A DNA stretch of 64,000 nt, taken from the NCBI RefSeq assembly GCF_006016075.1, contig NZ_CP040093.1:1604501-1668500 (forward strand). The letters are read 5' to 3'. How positions within the stretch are numbered: the stretch's first letter is position 1; each line of letters opens with the position of its first letter. This document shows, in pieces, positions 1 to 10,090 of this stretch. This stretch comes from Caloramator sp. E03 (GTDB lineage: Bacteria; Bacillota; Clostridia; Clostridiales; Caloramatoraceae). Position numbers and translations under genes: made by a program. The notes under the pieces are model-generated. The model was not told the origin of the DNA and made no database searches. It saw nothing but the letters and a program-made list of their open reading frames with translations.

Positions 1-1
1 T

Positions 2-760
2 GGAATAAGTAAAATTGAAAAGAAAATTCGCCATAATAAAGTTATGGATATGATAGATAAAATGCAGCTTAATGGACTTGAAAAAAGGTATCCATCCCAG
101 CTTTCTGGAGGACAGCAGCAAAGGGTTGCATTAGCAAGGAGTCTTATTACAGAACCTAAACTTTTACTTTTAGATGAGCCTTTTTCAGCTCTTGATACAA
201 ATGTTAGGAATACTTTAAGAAAGGAACTTTTAAATATAGTAAGGCAAAGATATAATGGCATAGTGATTCTTGTAACTCATGATATCGAAGAGGCCTATGA
301 GATGAGCAATAAGATATTAATAATGAATGATGGGAGGGTTGTTCAGGCTGGAGATAAAAAAGAGGTTATTAGAAATCCTGCTTCTTTAATAGCAGCAAGG
401 ATTACGGGATGTAAAAATTTTTTTGATGCAAAACTTATAGGTAAAGAAGGAGAATATACAATTATAAAATCAAAGGAAATTATGCTATATGTTAAAAAAA
501 ATAATTTTTTATCATATTCTAATATAATTGCAGGAGTAAGAGCAGAGGATATAACGATTTTACAAGAAAATAATGGTAAATTGAATACATTTAATTGTAA
601 AATTATTGATATAATAGAAGGATTATCTCATACAATGATTATTGCTGATTGTATGGGTATACCCCTTGAGGTTCAAGTTTCAAATAATGACACATATTTA
701 AAAAATAAAGAAAGAATACTTTTACATATACCTCCAGATAGAATATTTTTATTAAAATAA
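2..760 (+). CDS. ABC transporter ATP-binding protein (5' partial)
   Basis: The gene runs in from the left edge; the frame is open from base 2, so the ATG at 44 is internal and the Walker A region lies outside the window. Visible motifs are the ABC signature LSGGQQQR (about 100-125), Walker B LLLLDEP with the D-loop SALD, and the H-loop VTHD. After about residue 125 a C-terminal TOBE-like region follows (GVRAEDI), as in ATPases of molybdate, sulfate or polyamine importers. It ends 12 bases before an XdhC-type gene, so a molybdate importer (ModC-like) is a reasonable inference, but substrate specificity cannot be read from this part. Confidence 0.85.
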   Translation, partial: GISKIEKKIRHNKVMDMIDKMQLNGLEKRYPSQLSGGQQQRVALARSLITEPKLLLLDEPFSALDTNVRNTLRKELLNIVRQRYNGIVILVTHDIEEAYEMSNKILIMNDGRVVQAGDKKEVIRNPASLIAARITGCKNFFDAKLIGKEGEYTIIKSKEIMLYVKKNNFLSYSNIIAGVRAEDITILQENNGKLNTFNCKIIDIIEGLSHTMIIADCMGIPLEVQVSNNDTYLKNKERILLHIPPDRIFLLK

Positions 761-772
761 AGAGGTGAGCTT

Positions 773-1567
773 ATGTCAGAAGATATTATAATTGAAAAGT
801 TAAACGAGGCTATTAAACAAAATAAAGGTGCAGGCCTTGTTAGTGTTGTTGATTCGACTGGCTCAAGCCCAGGAAAAAAGGGATTTATTATGGCAGTTTT
901 TGATGATAAAAGTACTGTTGGTACAATTGGAGGTGGAGAGGTAGAAAAGTTAGTAATAGAAAAAGCAATAAAATGTATTGATGAAGGAAGAGATGAACTT
1001 TTAACTTTTAAGCTTGAAGATAAAGGAGATCTTCACATACAGTGTGGGGGAACAATCACCATATTTATAAAAACCTTTGGAAGAAAAGATAAGCTTTTGA
1101 TTGCTGGAGGAGGGCATGTTTCAAAGGCAATATATGAAATAGCAAAAAATTTTAATTTTAAAATAGTTATCTTCGAAGATAGAAAAGAATATGGAAACAT
1201 TGAAAGGTTTCCAAACTGTGAGATTATTATTGGAGATATAGGTGAGAATATTAAAAATTATAATATCGATAATAGGTGTTATATTGTAATAGTAACAAGA
1301 GGGCATATACAGGATGAAAATGCTTTAAAAGCTTCTTTAAATAGAGGTGCAGCTTATGTTGGTATGATAGGAAGCATAAATAAAACAAAACATATAATGC
1401 AAAATCTATTAAATGAAGGATATTCAAAGGATGAACTTGAAAGAGTTTATGCTCCAATTGGTATTTGTATTGGAGGGGATAGTGCAGAGGAAATAGCTCT
1501 TAGTATTTTGTCGGAAATATTTATTGTTAAAAATAAGGGGCAATTAAGACATAAAAGGGATATTTAA
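773..1567 (+). CDS. XdhC/CoxI family protein
   Basis: 264 residues. The N-terminal XdhC/CoxI domain (about residues 10-100) has the STGSSPGKKG and HIQCGGT patterns, and a C-terminal Rossmann-like XdhC_C domain begins at LLIAGGGHVSKAI. Proteins of this family insert or sulfurate the molybdenum cofactor in xanthine dehydrogenase-type hydroxylases; they are not oxidoreductases themselves. The start follows the ribosome site AGAGGTGAG. It sits between an ABC ATPase and an FGGY kinase on the same strand with short gaps, consistent with one operon whose molybdenum hydroxylase genes would lie to the left. The hydroxylase partner is not visible. Confidence 0.85.
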   Translation: MSEDIIIEKLNEAIKQNKGAGLVSVVDSTGSSPGKKGFIMAVFDDKSTVGTIGGGEVEKLVIEKAIKCIDEGRDELLTFKLEDKGDLHIQCGGTITIFIKTFGRKDKLLIAGGGHVSKAIYEIAKNFNFKIVIFEDRKEYGNIERFPNCEIIIGDIGENIKNYNIDNRCYIVIVTRGHIQDENALKASLNRGAAYVGMIGSINKTKHIMQNLLNEGYSKDELERVYAPIGICIGGDSAEEIALSILSEIFIVKNKGQLRHKRDI

Positions 1568-1612
1568 GTATTTTACATGGTATGAAACAAATAAACAGGA
1601 AGAAGGGATGCT

Positions 1613-3172
1613 ATGAATGAGTATATTCTTTCTATTGATTGCGGTACACAAAGCATAAGAGCACTTATTTTTGATACAAAAGGGGAATTAATTGCAAAGG
1701 AATCAATGGAATTTAAAAGGCCATATTATTCTAATTATCCAGGGTGGGCTGAACAGGATGCTAATGTTTATTGGAATGGACTTTGTAATGTATGTAGAAG
1801 CATTAAAGAAAAAAATGAGAATATTTTTGAAAATATAGCAGGTGTTACAATAACAACTATGAGAGATACAGTTGTAAACATTGATAAAAATGGACAGCCT
1901 CTTCGTCCTGTAATACTTTGGCTTGATCAGAGGATGGCAAAGTGTGAGGAACCTATACCGTTTTTTTATAATATAATATATAGCTTAATAGGTATGAAAA
2001 GTGCTGTTGAAATTTCAAGAAGAAAATCAAAGGCTAACTGGATTAAGGAAAATGAAAAGGAAATTTGGGAAAGAACCTATAAATATTTAATGTTGTCAGG
2101 ATACTTGAATTTTATGCTAACTGGTGAGATGGTTGATTCTGTTGCATGCCAGATAGGGCATATACCCTTTGATTATAAAAATTTTTCCTGGCCAAAATCC
2201 TTTTCAAATTATAGATGGAGCATGTTTGGGGTGGAACAAGATAAGCTCCCGTCATTAGTTCAACCGGGGAGTATTATTGGGTATGTTACTGAAAAAGCTT
2301 CAAAAGAAAGTGGAATAAAAAAGGGGCTTCCTGTTATAGCATCAGCTTCAGATAAAGGATGTGAGACTTTAGGATGTGGATGCCTTGATTTAAGCAGTGC
2401 AAGTATAAGCTTTGGAACTACTGCAACGGTTCAGATAACTTCCAAAAAGTATATAGAACCTATTTCTTTTATGCCTTCCTATCCAGCAGCAATCCCATAC
2501 TGCTATAATGCAGAAATTCAAATATACAGAGGCTATTGGATGATAAGCTGGTTTAAAAATGAATTTGGAGCAGAGGATATAATAGAAGCAAAGAAAAAAG
2601 GGATTGATGTGGAAGAACTTTTAAGTAATAAATTAGATAAAATACCAGCAGGATCTTTAGGACTTATGCTTCAGCCCTTTTGGAGTCCAGGACTAAAAAT
2701 GCCGGAGGCAAAAGGGGCAATGATAGGCTTTGGGGATGTACATACAAGGCTTCATGTTTATAGGGCTATTATAGAAGGAATAAACTATGGGCTTCTTGAT
2801 GGGATAGAAAAAATTGAAAGAAAGTCAAAAAAGAAAATAGACAGGATTATAGTTTCAGGAGGAGGATCAAAAAGCGATACTATATGCCAAATTACTGCTG
2901 ATATGATGGGAAGAAATGTTTTTAAAGGTCAAACTTATGAAATGTCAGGGCTTGGCTCTGCCATGAATGGATTTGTCGGGCTTAAAATATATAAATCTTA
3001 TGAAGATGCAGTGAAAAATATGGTTCATTATGTTAAATGTTTTGAACCAAATAAAGAAAATCATAAATTATATAACAAGCTTTTTAACAGAGTTTATAAA
3101 AGGATATACCCAAATTTAAGAAAATCATATTTTGAGATTCAACGTATTACAGGATATCCAAATATTTATTAA
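1613..3172 (+). CDS. FGGY-family carbohydrate kinase
   Basis: 519 residues, normal length for the FGGY kinase family (ASKHA fold), which phosphorylates sugars or polyols with ATP. The N-terminal phosphate loop DCGTQSIR (about residues 9-16), the central DKGCETLGCG segment and the C-terminal adenosine motif SGGGSKSD (about residue 415) are visible. The start follows AGAAGGGATG. The substrate is unknown: it resembles uncharacterised FGGY members more than xylulokinase or glycerol kinase. The neighbouring XdhC gene suggests a pathway that also uses a molybdenum enzyme, which is inference only. A strong hairpin terminator follows the stop codon. Confidence 0.85.
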   Translation: MNEYILSIDCGTQSIRALIFDTKGELIAKESMEFKRPYYSNYPGWAEQDANVYWNGLCNVCRSIKEKNENIFENIAGVTITTMRDTVVNIDKNGQPLRPVILWLDQRMAKCEEPIPFFYNIIYSLIGMKSAVEISRRKSKANWIKENEKEIWERTYKYLMLSGYLNFMLTGEMVDSVACQIGHIPFDYKNFSWPKSFSNYRWSMFGVEQDKLPSLVQPGSIIGYVTEKASKESGIKKGLPVIASASDKGCETLGCGCLDLSSASISFGTTATVQITSKKYIEPISFMPSYPAAIPYCYNAEIQIYRGYWMISWFKNEFGAEDIIEAKKKGIDVEELLSNKLDKIPAGSLGLMLQPFWSPGLKMPEAKGAMIGFGDVHTRLHVYRAIIEGINYGLLDGIEKIERKSKKKIDRIIVSGGGSKSDTICQITADMMGRNVFKGQTYEMSGLGSAMNGFVGLKIYKSYEDAVKNMVHYVKCFEPNKENHKLYNKLFNRVYKRIYPNLRKSYFEIQRITGYPNIY

Positions 3173-3203
3173 AAGAATTGACCTGAATTAGGTCAATTCT
3201 TTT
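3171..3203. terminator. Bidirectional terminator between convergent genes
   Basis: A perfect 14-bp stem (AAAAGAATTGACCT, loop GAATT, then its complement) lies between the convergent kinase and DMT transporter genes, with A and T tracts at its two ends. The stop codon of the minus-strand gene lies inside the stem. Confidence 0.85.
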
Positions 3204-4071
3204 GGCATATATAAACTCCTGATATTATAAGAAGAGCTGTTAATATTTTTATAGGATATAGTGTTTCCTTTAATATCAAAGTTGAAAGTATTATTGAGAA
3301 TATAGGAACAAGGTTTATAAATATTGCTGTTTTAGAGGGACCAATTTGTTTTATTGACATTTGCTGAACAAGATATCCTATTACAGATGGGAATATACTC
3401 ATGTATATACTTGCTATGTAAGAATAATAAGGTATATTATTTATAAGCTTCCAAGGAGCTTCATAAATTACAAAGGGTATTAGAAATATTGTACAAAAAA
3501 GGAAACTATAATATGTAAGAATTAAAGGAGAGTAGTTTGGCATAACTTTTTTGCTATACACAGAATAGCTTGCCCACATTAAAACCGCAATTATCATTAA
3601 TATATCACCTTTATTGAAGGATAGCGTTTTAAATATTGAAATATCTGCATTTGTTAATGTTAAGAATACACCTATAAATGATAGTATAATGCCTAATATT
3701 CTTTTAAAATTAATTCTATCCTTTAAGAATATAATACATAGAATAGTTGTAATAAGGGGATTAGTTGCTGCTATTATTGATGAATTTATAGCGGTGGTGT
3801 ATTTTAATGCATTAAAAAACAAAACATGATAACCAAACATTCCAACAATACCTGTAAAGGAAAAAACAGGTATATCCTTTTTTGATATTTTAAAGGATGA
3901 ACCTTCCTTTTTATTAATGATGAAATAAAGTATTAAAGATGCAAGGGAAAACCTTAGAAAGGTTAGAGTGTATGCAGGTATGTATGGGGCCGAAAGCTTT
4001 CCTGCAATAAAGGCTCCAGCCCAAAAGGTTGTAGATAATATCATTAATAGGTATATCTTTTTATTTGACAT
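3193..4071 (-). CDS. EamA/DMT family transporter
   Basis: About 292 residues with ten hydrophobic segments in two similar halves, the layout of drug/metabolite exporters of the EamA family (for example MILSTTFWAGAFIAGKL at the N terminus and ASYSVYSKKVMP at the repeat boundary). These are inner-membrane exporters of amino acids or metabolites; no substrate can be assigned. An ATG at 4092 overlaps the upstream pgsA stop as ATGA, but the GGGGGA before the ATG at 4071 is the better ribosome site, so I choose MSNKK as the start. It is probably cotranscribed with pgsA. Confidence 0.85.
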   Translation of the reverse strand: MSNKKIYLLMILSTTFWAGAFIAGKLSAPYIPAYTLTFLRFSLASLILYFIINKKEGSSFKISKKDIPVFSFTGIVGMFGYHVLFFNALKYTTAINSSIIAATNPLITTILCIIFLKDRINFKRILGIILSFIGVFLTLTNADISIFKTLSFNKGDILMIIAVLMWASYSVYSKKVMPNYSPLILTYYSFLFCTIFLIPFVIYEAPWKLINNIPYYSYIASIYMSIFPSVIGYLVQQMSIKQIGPSKTAIFINLVPIFSIILSTLILKETLYPIKILTALLIISGVYICQKN

Positions 4072-4088
4072 ATTTATTCCCCCAAACC

Positions 4089-4616
4089 TCATAGATTATT
4101 TTTTATATTAATAAAATGGATGAAATAATTTAAGAAAGCAAGTATTGTAGCACAAAGAGTTAAGTAAAGTAAGTATGTACCAATGGATTTATTAAATATT
4201 AAAACAAAAATTGATATATAAAAAAGTATTGTTGCAGTTTTACCATAATAATTTGCTGGTAAAACTTTTTTATATTTATAAAGGTTTATTCCTCCAATTA
4301 CCATTGTAAGTTCCTTTACAAGAAAAGGAGCAACTATCCAGCGAGGTATTATATACCTATAGGCAAGGCAGAACAATACAGTAAGTGTCATGAGCTTATC
4401 AGCCAGAGGATCAAGAACAGTTCCAATCTTTGTAACAAGGTTATATTTTCTTGCAATATGACCATCAAGAAAATCGGTAATTCCTGCTATAAAGAATACG
4501 ACCATAGACAAAAAAAATGAGTATTTAATATTTGAAAAGTAAATAATACAAAAAACGGGTATTAGGAGGAATCTTATTATAGTTAGCATGTTAGGTATGT
4601 TCATATTAACCTCCAA
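4089..4616 (-). CDS. pgsA: CDP-diacylglycerol-glycerol-3-phosphate 3-phosphatidyltransferase
   Basis: 175 residues, typical of PgsA. It carries the CDP-alcohol phosphotransferase signature with conserved aspartates: DFLDGHIAR, then GTVLDPLADK. It transfers the phosphatidyl group from CDP-diacylglycerol to glycerol-3-phosphate, the committed step to phosphatidylglycerol, in the membrane; several hydrophobic segments are present. The start could be the ATG at 4616 (MEVNMNIP) or the one at 4604 (MNIPNML); the ribosome site TTGGAGG just upstream of 4616 makes the second somewhat better spaced. A neighbouring family member such as cardiolipin synthase is possible but less likely. Confidence 0.85.
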   Translation of the reverse strand: MEVNMNIPNMLTIIRFLLIPVFCIIYFSNIKYSFFLSMVVFFIAGITDFLDGHIARKYNLVTKIGTVLDPLADKLMTLTVLFCLAYRYIIPRWIVAPFLVKELTMVIGGINLYKYKKVLPANYYGKTATILFYISIFVLIFNKSIGTYLLYLTLCATILAFLNYFIHFINIKNNL

Positions 4617-4787
4617 TATAATTTTATTAATATCATTATTATAAAGTATATTATAAAATTGTAAAAGGGTATCAATAAATTTCGCATTTTTATATATTTA
4701 TTTTATTATTAAAGTTTTTTTGTTTTTTTATTACACATAAAATCCGAAATTAATAATTAATTTTTAAATAAATGTTCGTGAAAATAT

Positions 4788-4816
4788 TTGACTCACGACT
4801 TAAGCTTTGATAGTAT
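4788..4816 (+). promoter_or_regulatory. Sigma-A-type promoter for the FAD oxidoreductase/purA operon
   Basis: TTGACT, a 17-base spacer and TAGTAT, 35 bases upstream of the ribosome site AAAGGAGGT. No riboswitch or T-box pattern is evident in this intergenic region. Confidence 0.6.
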
Positions 4817-4850
4817 AAATATGTGCTCTTTTTTAAAGGAGGTATAAAAT

Positions 4851-6236
4851 ATGAAAAAATACGATGTTATAATTGTTGGCGGAGGTCCGGCAGGAATTTT
4901 CGCTGCTATTGAGCTTAGCCGGAGAAATGATAATCTTAAGATACTTTTACTTGAAAAGGGAAAGAGTATAATAAACAGAAGATGTCCTATAAGCTATAGT
5001 GAAAAGAAGTTGAAGTGCCAACATTGTGAACCTTGTGCAATAGTTTCAGGATGGGGTGGTGCTGGAGCTTTTAGTGATGGGAAATTAACTCTGACAACGG
5101 AATTTGGAGGAGTGCTTGATGAGTATATCGATAAATCAGAGCTTGAAAGCCTTATAGATTATGTTGATAAAATATACCTTGAATTTGGAGGACCGCAGGA
5201 AGTACATGGTGATATTACCCCTGAGGTTGAAAATATAATGAAGAAGGCTGCAGCTGCGGACCTTAAATTCATACCTGCAAGAATTAGGCACCTTGGAACA
5301 GATAACTGCTTTAACATATTAAAGGATATGGAAACTTACCTTAGGGAAAGAATAGATGTGAAAACTTTATGTGCTGTAAAAAAACTATTGGTTAAAGATG
5401 ATGTTGCTTTTGGAGTTGAAACTGAAGATGGCCAAATATATGAATCAGATTATGTAATTGTATGTCCAGGAAGAGAAGGTTCTGACTGGTTCTCAACAGA
5501 GGTTGAAAGACTAAATATAGAAGTTACAACAAATCCTGTTGATATAGGAGTTAGGGTTGAATGTCCAGCAATTATTATGAAGGATATTACAGATGCAGTT
5601 TATGAGTCAAAGCTAATATATTATACAAAATCTTTTGATGACAGGGTTAGAACTTTCTGTATGAATCCTTATGGTGAAGTTGTTGTTGAAAACAACAGTG
5701 GAATTAATACTGTAAATGGGCATAGCTTTGCAAATAAAAAGTCTAATAATACTAACTTTGCATTGCTTGTTAGCAAAAACTTTACGAAACCTTTCCGATC
5801 ACCAATAGAATATGGTAAATACATTGCAAGCCTTGCAAACATGCTTGGAGAAGGGGTTATAGTTCAAAGGCTTGGAGATCTTTTAGAGGGAAGAAGAACA
5901 ACTGAAGAGAGATTAAAAAGAGGTCTTGTAGAGCCTACATTAAAGGATGCTACTCCTGGGGATTTAAGCCTTGTTTTACCTTATAGATTTTTAACTGATA
6001 TAATTGAAATGCTTGAGGCTTTAGATAAAATTGCTCCTGGAATATATTCAAAGCATACCCTTTTATATGGAGTTGAAGTTAAATTCTATTCAATGAGACT
6101 AAAGCTATCTAATGTTCTTGAAACCCAGATAAAAAATCTCTTTGCAGCAGGTGATGGTGCAGGAGTTACAAGAGGTCTTGCCCAGGCTTCTGTTTCAGGT
6201 GTTATGATAGCAAGAGAAATATTAAGAAGAATTTGA
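4851..6236 (+). CDS. FAD-dependent NAD(P)-type oxidoreductase (COG2509 type)
   Basis: 461 residues. The N-terminal dinucleotide-binding motif VGGGPAG (about residues 10-16) is followed by a cysteine-rich segment, CPISYSEKKLKCQHCEPC, and the GWGGAGAFSDGK motif characteristic of this poorly characterised FAD-dependent dehydrogenase family. The C terminus has the second FAD motif, AAGDGAGVTRG. Family members are common beside purA in clostridia; the physiological substrate is not established. The start follows a strong AAAGGAGG site, and purA begins 9 bases after the stop, so the two are cotranscribed. Confidence 0.8.
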   Translation: MKKYDVIIVGGGPAGIFAAIELSRRNDNLKILLLEKGKSIINRRCPISYSEKKLKCQHCEPCAIVSGWGGAGAFSDGKLTLTTEFGGVLDEYIDKSELESLIDYVDKIYLEFGGPQEVHGDITPEVENIMKKAAAADLKFIPARIRHLGTDNCFNILKDMETYLRERIDVKTLCAVKKLLVKDDVAFGVETEDGQIYESDYVIVCPGREGSDWFSTEVERLNIEVTTNPVDIGVRVECPAIIMKDITDAVYESKLIYYTKSFDDRVRTFCMNPYGEVVVENNSGINTVNGHSFANKKSNNTNFALLVSKNFTKPFRSPIEYGKYIASLANMLGEGVIVQRLGDLLEGRRTTEERLKRGLVEPTLKDATPGDLSLVLPYRFLTDIIEMLEALDKIAPGIYSKHTLLYGVEVKFYSMRLKLSNVLETQIKNLFAAGDGAGVTRGLAQASVSGVMIAREILRRI

Positions 6237-7530
<1,294 letters not shown>

Positions 7531-7532
<2 letters not shown>

Positions 7533-7560
7533 GGCAGCAAATACAGCTGCCTTATTCCAT
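7531..7560 (+). terminator. Intrinsic terminator after purA
   Basis: An 8-bp stem (AAGGCAGC / GCTGCCTT, loop of 7) followed by a T-rich run. Confidence 0.75.
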
Positions 7561-7592
7561 TTATTACCTTAAAAAATTAATAAAAAAATGTA

Positions 7593-7621
7593 TTGACAGG
7601 TATATAATTTTCTTGTATTAT
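7593..7621 (+). promoter_or_regulatory. Promoter of the tRNA cluster
   Basis: TTGACA, exactly 17 bases, then TATTAT, about 40 bases before tRNA-Glu. This is one of the closest matches to the sigma-A consensus in the window. Confidence 0.75.
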
Positions 7622-7663
7622 ATAAAAGTGTCAGGCGACAAAAAGCCTTGAAAAAAGTAATGT

Positions 7664-7738
7664 GGCCCCTTGGTCAAGTGGTTAAGACATCGCCCTTTCA
7701 CGGCGGTAACATGGGTTCGAATCCCGTAGGGGTCACCA
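7664..7738 (+). tRNA. tRNA-Glu (anticodon TTC)
   Basis: A 75-base cloverleaf including an encoded CCA. The acceptor stem GGCCCCT pairs with AGGGGTC, the anticodon loop is CTTTCAC and the T-loop is GGTTCGAATCC. It is the first of four tandem tRNA genes separated by 3-4 bases. Confidence 0.96.
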
Positions 7739-7742
7739 TCTT

Positions 7743-7818
7743 GGGAGCATAGCTCAGCTGGGAGAGCATCTGCCTTACAAGCAGAGGGTCATAGGTTCGA
7801 GCCCTATTGTTCCCACCA
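7743..7818 (+). tRNA. tRNA-Val (anticodon TAC)
   Basis: A 76-base cloverleaf with encoded CCA. The acceptor stem GGGAGCA pairs with TGTTCCC, and the anticodon loop is CTTACAA. Confidence 0.96.
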
Positions 7819-7822
7819 TTTT

Positions 7823-7899
7823 GGCCCAGTAGCTCAGTTGGTTAGAGTGCCGGCCTGTCACGCCGGAGGTCGAGGGTTCGAGCCCCTTCTGGGTCGCCA
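7823..7899 (+). tRNA. tRNA-Asp (anticodon GTC)
   Basis: A 77-base cloverleaf with encoded CCA. The acceptor stem GGCCCAG pairs with CTGGGTC, and the anticodon loop is CTGTCAC. Confidence 0.96.
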
Positions 7900-7902
7900 T
7901 TT

Positions 7903-7978
7903 GCCGGCTTAGCTCAATAGGCAGAGCAACTGACTTGTAATCAGTAGGTTATTGGTTCGATTCCGATAGCCGGCTCCA
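7903..7978 (+). tRNA. tRNA-Thr (anticodon TGT)
   Basis: A 76-base cloverleaf with encoded CCA. The acceptor stem GCCGGCT pairs with AGCCGGC, and the anticodon loop is CTTGTAA. It is the last gene of the cluster and is followed by a terminator. Confidence 0.96.
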
Positions 7979-7983
7979 AAATA

Positions 7984-8012
7984 AAGACCCTGCTAATGCA
8001 GGGTCTTTTTCT
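7984..8012. terminator. Terminator of the tRNA cluster, shared with dnaI
   Basis: A 10-bp perfect stem AAGACCCTGC / GCAGGGTCTT with loop TAAT and a T-run on the plus side. It also lies just past the stop codon of the converging dnaI-like gene. Confidence 0.9.
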
Positions 8013-9001
8013 TATCCTGATTTTTTCCTATTGATGTTTTTCATGATTCTAATATCATCCCCAAAGAATTCAAATATGCTAAAGAGGCCAAATATTCTTG
8101 ATGTTATTCTATCAGGGTAGCATTGATTAAAACTTTCAATTGGAATGTTAGTTGAAATAATCATTTTTTTATTTTTAAGAAGCCTTGTATTTATTACATT
8201 AAATAACTCTGTTTGAGAGAAGGATGTATTCTGCTCAGTGCCTAAATCATCAATTATAAGAAGATCGCAATCAAAAATATCTTCAATTATATCAGGTGAA
8301 GAGTTTTCATCAAAACGAGCCCTTCTTAGAGTTTCTATAAGCTCTACCGCTGTTTGATATATTACTACCTTTCCCATATCAAGAAGTTCCTTAGCTATGC
8401 AGTTTGATAAAAAAGTTTTTCCAAGACCAGACTTGCCGGAAAAAAATAGATTTTCATTAGAGGAATCAAAATTTTTATAAAAGGCAATGCATCTTGTATA
8501 TATTTGCTGCATGTTCTCTAAAGGAGAAAGTCCATACTGAGGGTTTCTTTCTTTGGAATAAAGAGAAAAGTCAAAGGTATCAAAGTTTTCGTATTTTAAA
8601 ATATCCTTTAGATTTGATTGATTGTATAAGTTGTTAATAATTTTTTGCTTAAAACAGGAACACTTTTCGTTATCAATATATCCTGTGTCCTTGCATTTTT
8701 GACATTTATATTTTATCTCAAGGTAGTCTATGGGATATTTATTTTGTACTAATATCTCAGCCTTCTCCATTTTAAGATCCGTTATTTTTTTTCTTCCTTC
8801 AATTATTAATGATTCGCTATCAGCGCCTTTAAATATAGAAGAAGCAATTTCCAGCCCTATTTTTGATATTTCCTCATCTATCTCTTTAATCCTTGGAAGT
8901 TTTTCATATATTTCTTCTTGACGCTTTTTTTGTTCAGATTTAGCGTTTTCTTGAAGGTGATCATATTCTTTTAATATTTCTATTACAAATTTACTTTTCA
9001 T
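8012..9001 (-). CDS. DnaI/DnaC-like helicase loader ATPase
   Basis: About 329 residues. It has an N-terminal coiled-coil-like region, a zinc-binding cluster CQKCKDTGY...CSC (about residues 110-130), then an AAA+ domain with Walker A GKSGLGKT and Walker B LLIIDDLG. It loads the replicative helicase DnaB/DnaC at origins or at restarted forks. A GTG at 9010 is possible, but GGAAGGGG lies directly against it and suits the ATG at 9001 better. It overlaps the end of the upstream DnaD-like gene, so loader and DnaD/DnaB component are coexpressed as in many Firmicutes. Confidence 0.88.
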   Translation of the reverse strand: MKSKFVIEILKEYDHLQENAKSEQKKRQEEIYEKLPRIKEIDEEISKIGLEIASSIFKGADSESLIIEGRKKITDLKMEKAEILVQNKYPIDYLEIKYKCQKCKDTGYIDNEKCSCFKQKIINNLYNQSNLKDILKYENFDTFDFSLYSKERNPQYGLSPLENMQQIYTRCIAFYKNFDSSNENLFFSGKSGLGKTFLSNCIAKELLDMGKVVIYQTAVELIETLRRARFDENSSPDIIEDIFDCDLLIIDDLGTEQNTSFSQTELFNVINTRLLKNKKMIISTNIPIESFNQCYPDRITSRIFGLFSIFEFFGDDIRIMKNINRKKSG

Positions 9002-9917
9002 TTGAATCACCCCTTCCTAAAAGTTGCCTTTTAAGCTCTGCCATATCGTATTGGCTTTCAAAGTTCTGTATTTTATTAAATGGTTGTGATTTTTTTCTTG
9101 ACTTTTTAGATAGTTTGTTTAAATCTTCTACTTTTTTTACTCCATTTTTATACCAATCAGAAAGTATAGCATCTATATAGTTGAAGTTTCCTTCGTTTAT
9201 TCTCATAATACATATACGGCATGCTTCAAGGACTATTTCAAGAGGAAAACCCATTTTAAATAGCCACTTCTCCATGAATTCTTCCTGTGGCTTTGATATT
9301 TCTGAATCTTTAAAGCCAAGATAACTTGCTATGGCTCTATATTTATTCCATTTATCTTCACGCATCTTGATTTGTTTTTGAGCATCTTCAATAGACTTAA
9401 CGCCACTATCATGCCAAGCTATTGCGACTTTTTCTATATATCTTATATCTGTTTTTTTCTTTGCTGCACAGTATTCAACAAGAAGTAATATAACTTCTGG
9501 AGTAAAATTAAAATCATCTAAAAAGTTCATATAAGTTAATATTTCTTTTGAATATAAAGGTCTTCCTATCAGTTTTTCTATGTGTTCAAGCATATCCTTT
9601 GAAAAATCATTTAAATATAAATTATTATTTTTTATTTGCATAGATTCATCTAAGAATTCCAAGGTTCCATCATTTGATAAATGAAGGAGCCCTTTTTCTT
9701 CCCAATATTCAAAGGCTTTTATTACATCTGTCTGCAAAAGACCAAGAGTTTGAGATATGTCTTCAATGCTTGTGTCCATATTTGATAATGCATACCTAAG
9801 ACAAATAAGATATACCTTTACAAATTCACCCTTGGCCTCTGGAAGATACTTATCTATGAATTTATTATCAACAGGAGTAAATTCAAGTTTGGGTATATTA
9901 AATTTTATGTTTCCCAT
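8991..9917 (-). CDS. DnaD/DnaB-domain replication initiation protein
   Basis: 308 residues. An N-terminal winged-helix-like part is followed by two tandem DnaD/DnaB_2 repeats, each with the family's YI...W motif: YIEKVAIAWHDSGVKSIEDA and YIDAILSDWYKNGVKKVEDL. DnaD and DnaB of Firmicutes remodel origin DNA and help DnaI deliver the helicase. It is the first gene of a two-gene operon with the dnaI-like gene, with which it overlaps by 11 bases. Confidence 0.87.
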   Translation of the reverse strand: MGNIKFNIPKLEFTPVDNKFIDKYLPEAKGEFVKVYLICLRYALSNMDTSIEDISQTLGLLQTDVIKAFEYWEEKGLLHLSNDGTLEFLDESMQIKNNNLYLNDFSKDMLEHIEKLIGRPLYSKEILTYMNFLDDFNFTPEVILLLVEYCAAKKKTDIRYIEKVAIAWHDSGVKSIEDAQKQIKMREDKWNKYRAIASYLGFKDSEISKPQEEFMEKWLFKMGFPLEIVLEACRICIMRINEGNFNYIDAILSDWYKNGVKKVEDLNKLSKKSRKKSQPFNKIQNFESQYDMAELKRQLLGRGDSNEK

Positions 9918-10000
9918 AATAACACTCCTTAATTAACTGTATTAATATTATATCAAAACCAATATATGCCCTCAACAAAATAGGAATAATTTAAAAGGAT

Positions 10001-10029
10001 GTGCATAATAATATCATATTATAATGCAC
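10001..10029. promoter_or_regulatory. Imperfect palindrome in a divergent intergenic region
   Basis: GTGCATAATAATA and a near-complementary arm ending in ATGCAC (12 of 13 positions) flank TCA, between the divergent dnaD and M23 peptidase genes. It could be an operator; no regulator can be named. Confidence 0.3.
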
Positions 10030-10090
10030 TTGCAAAATAGAAGTTTTTGGTGTATAAATAAAGTGTACGTTAATGAAAGGAGGCGATTCG

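Noticed and set aside
7601-7663. Riboswitch or T-box leader before the tRNA genes
   Set aside because: Only a promoter and a short spacer are present; no T-box motif or long leader.
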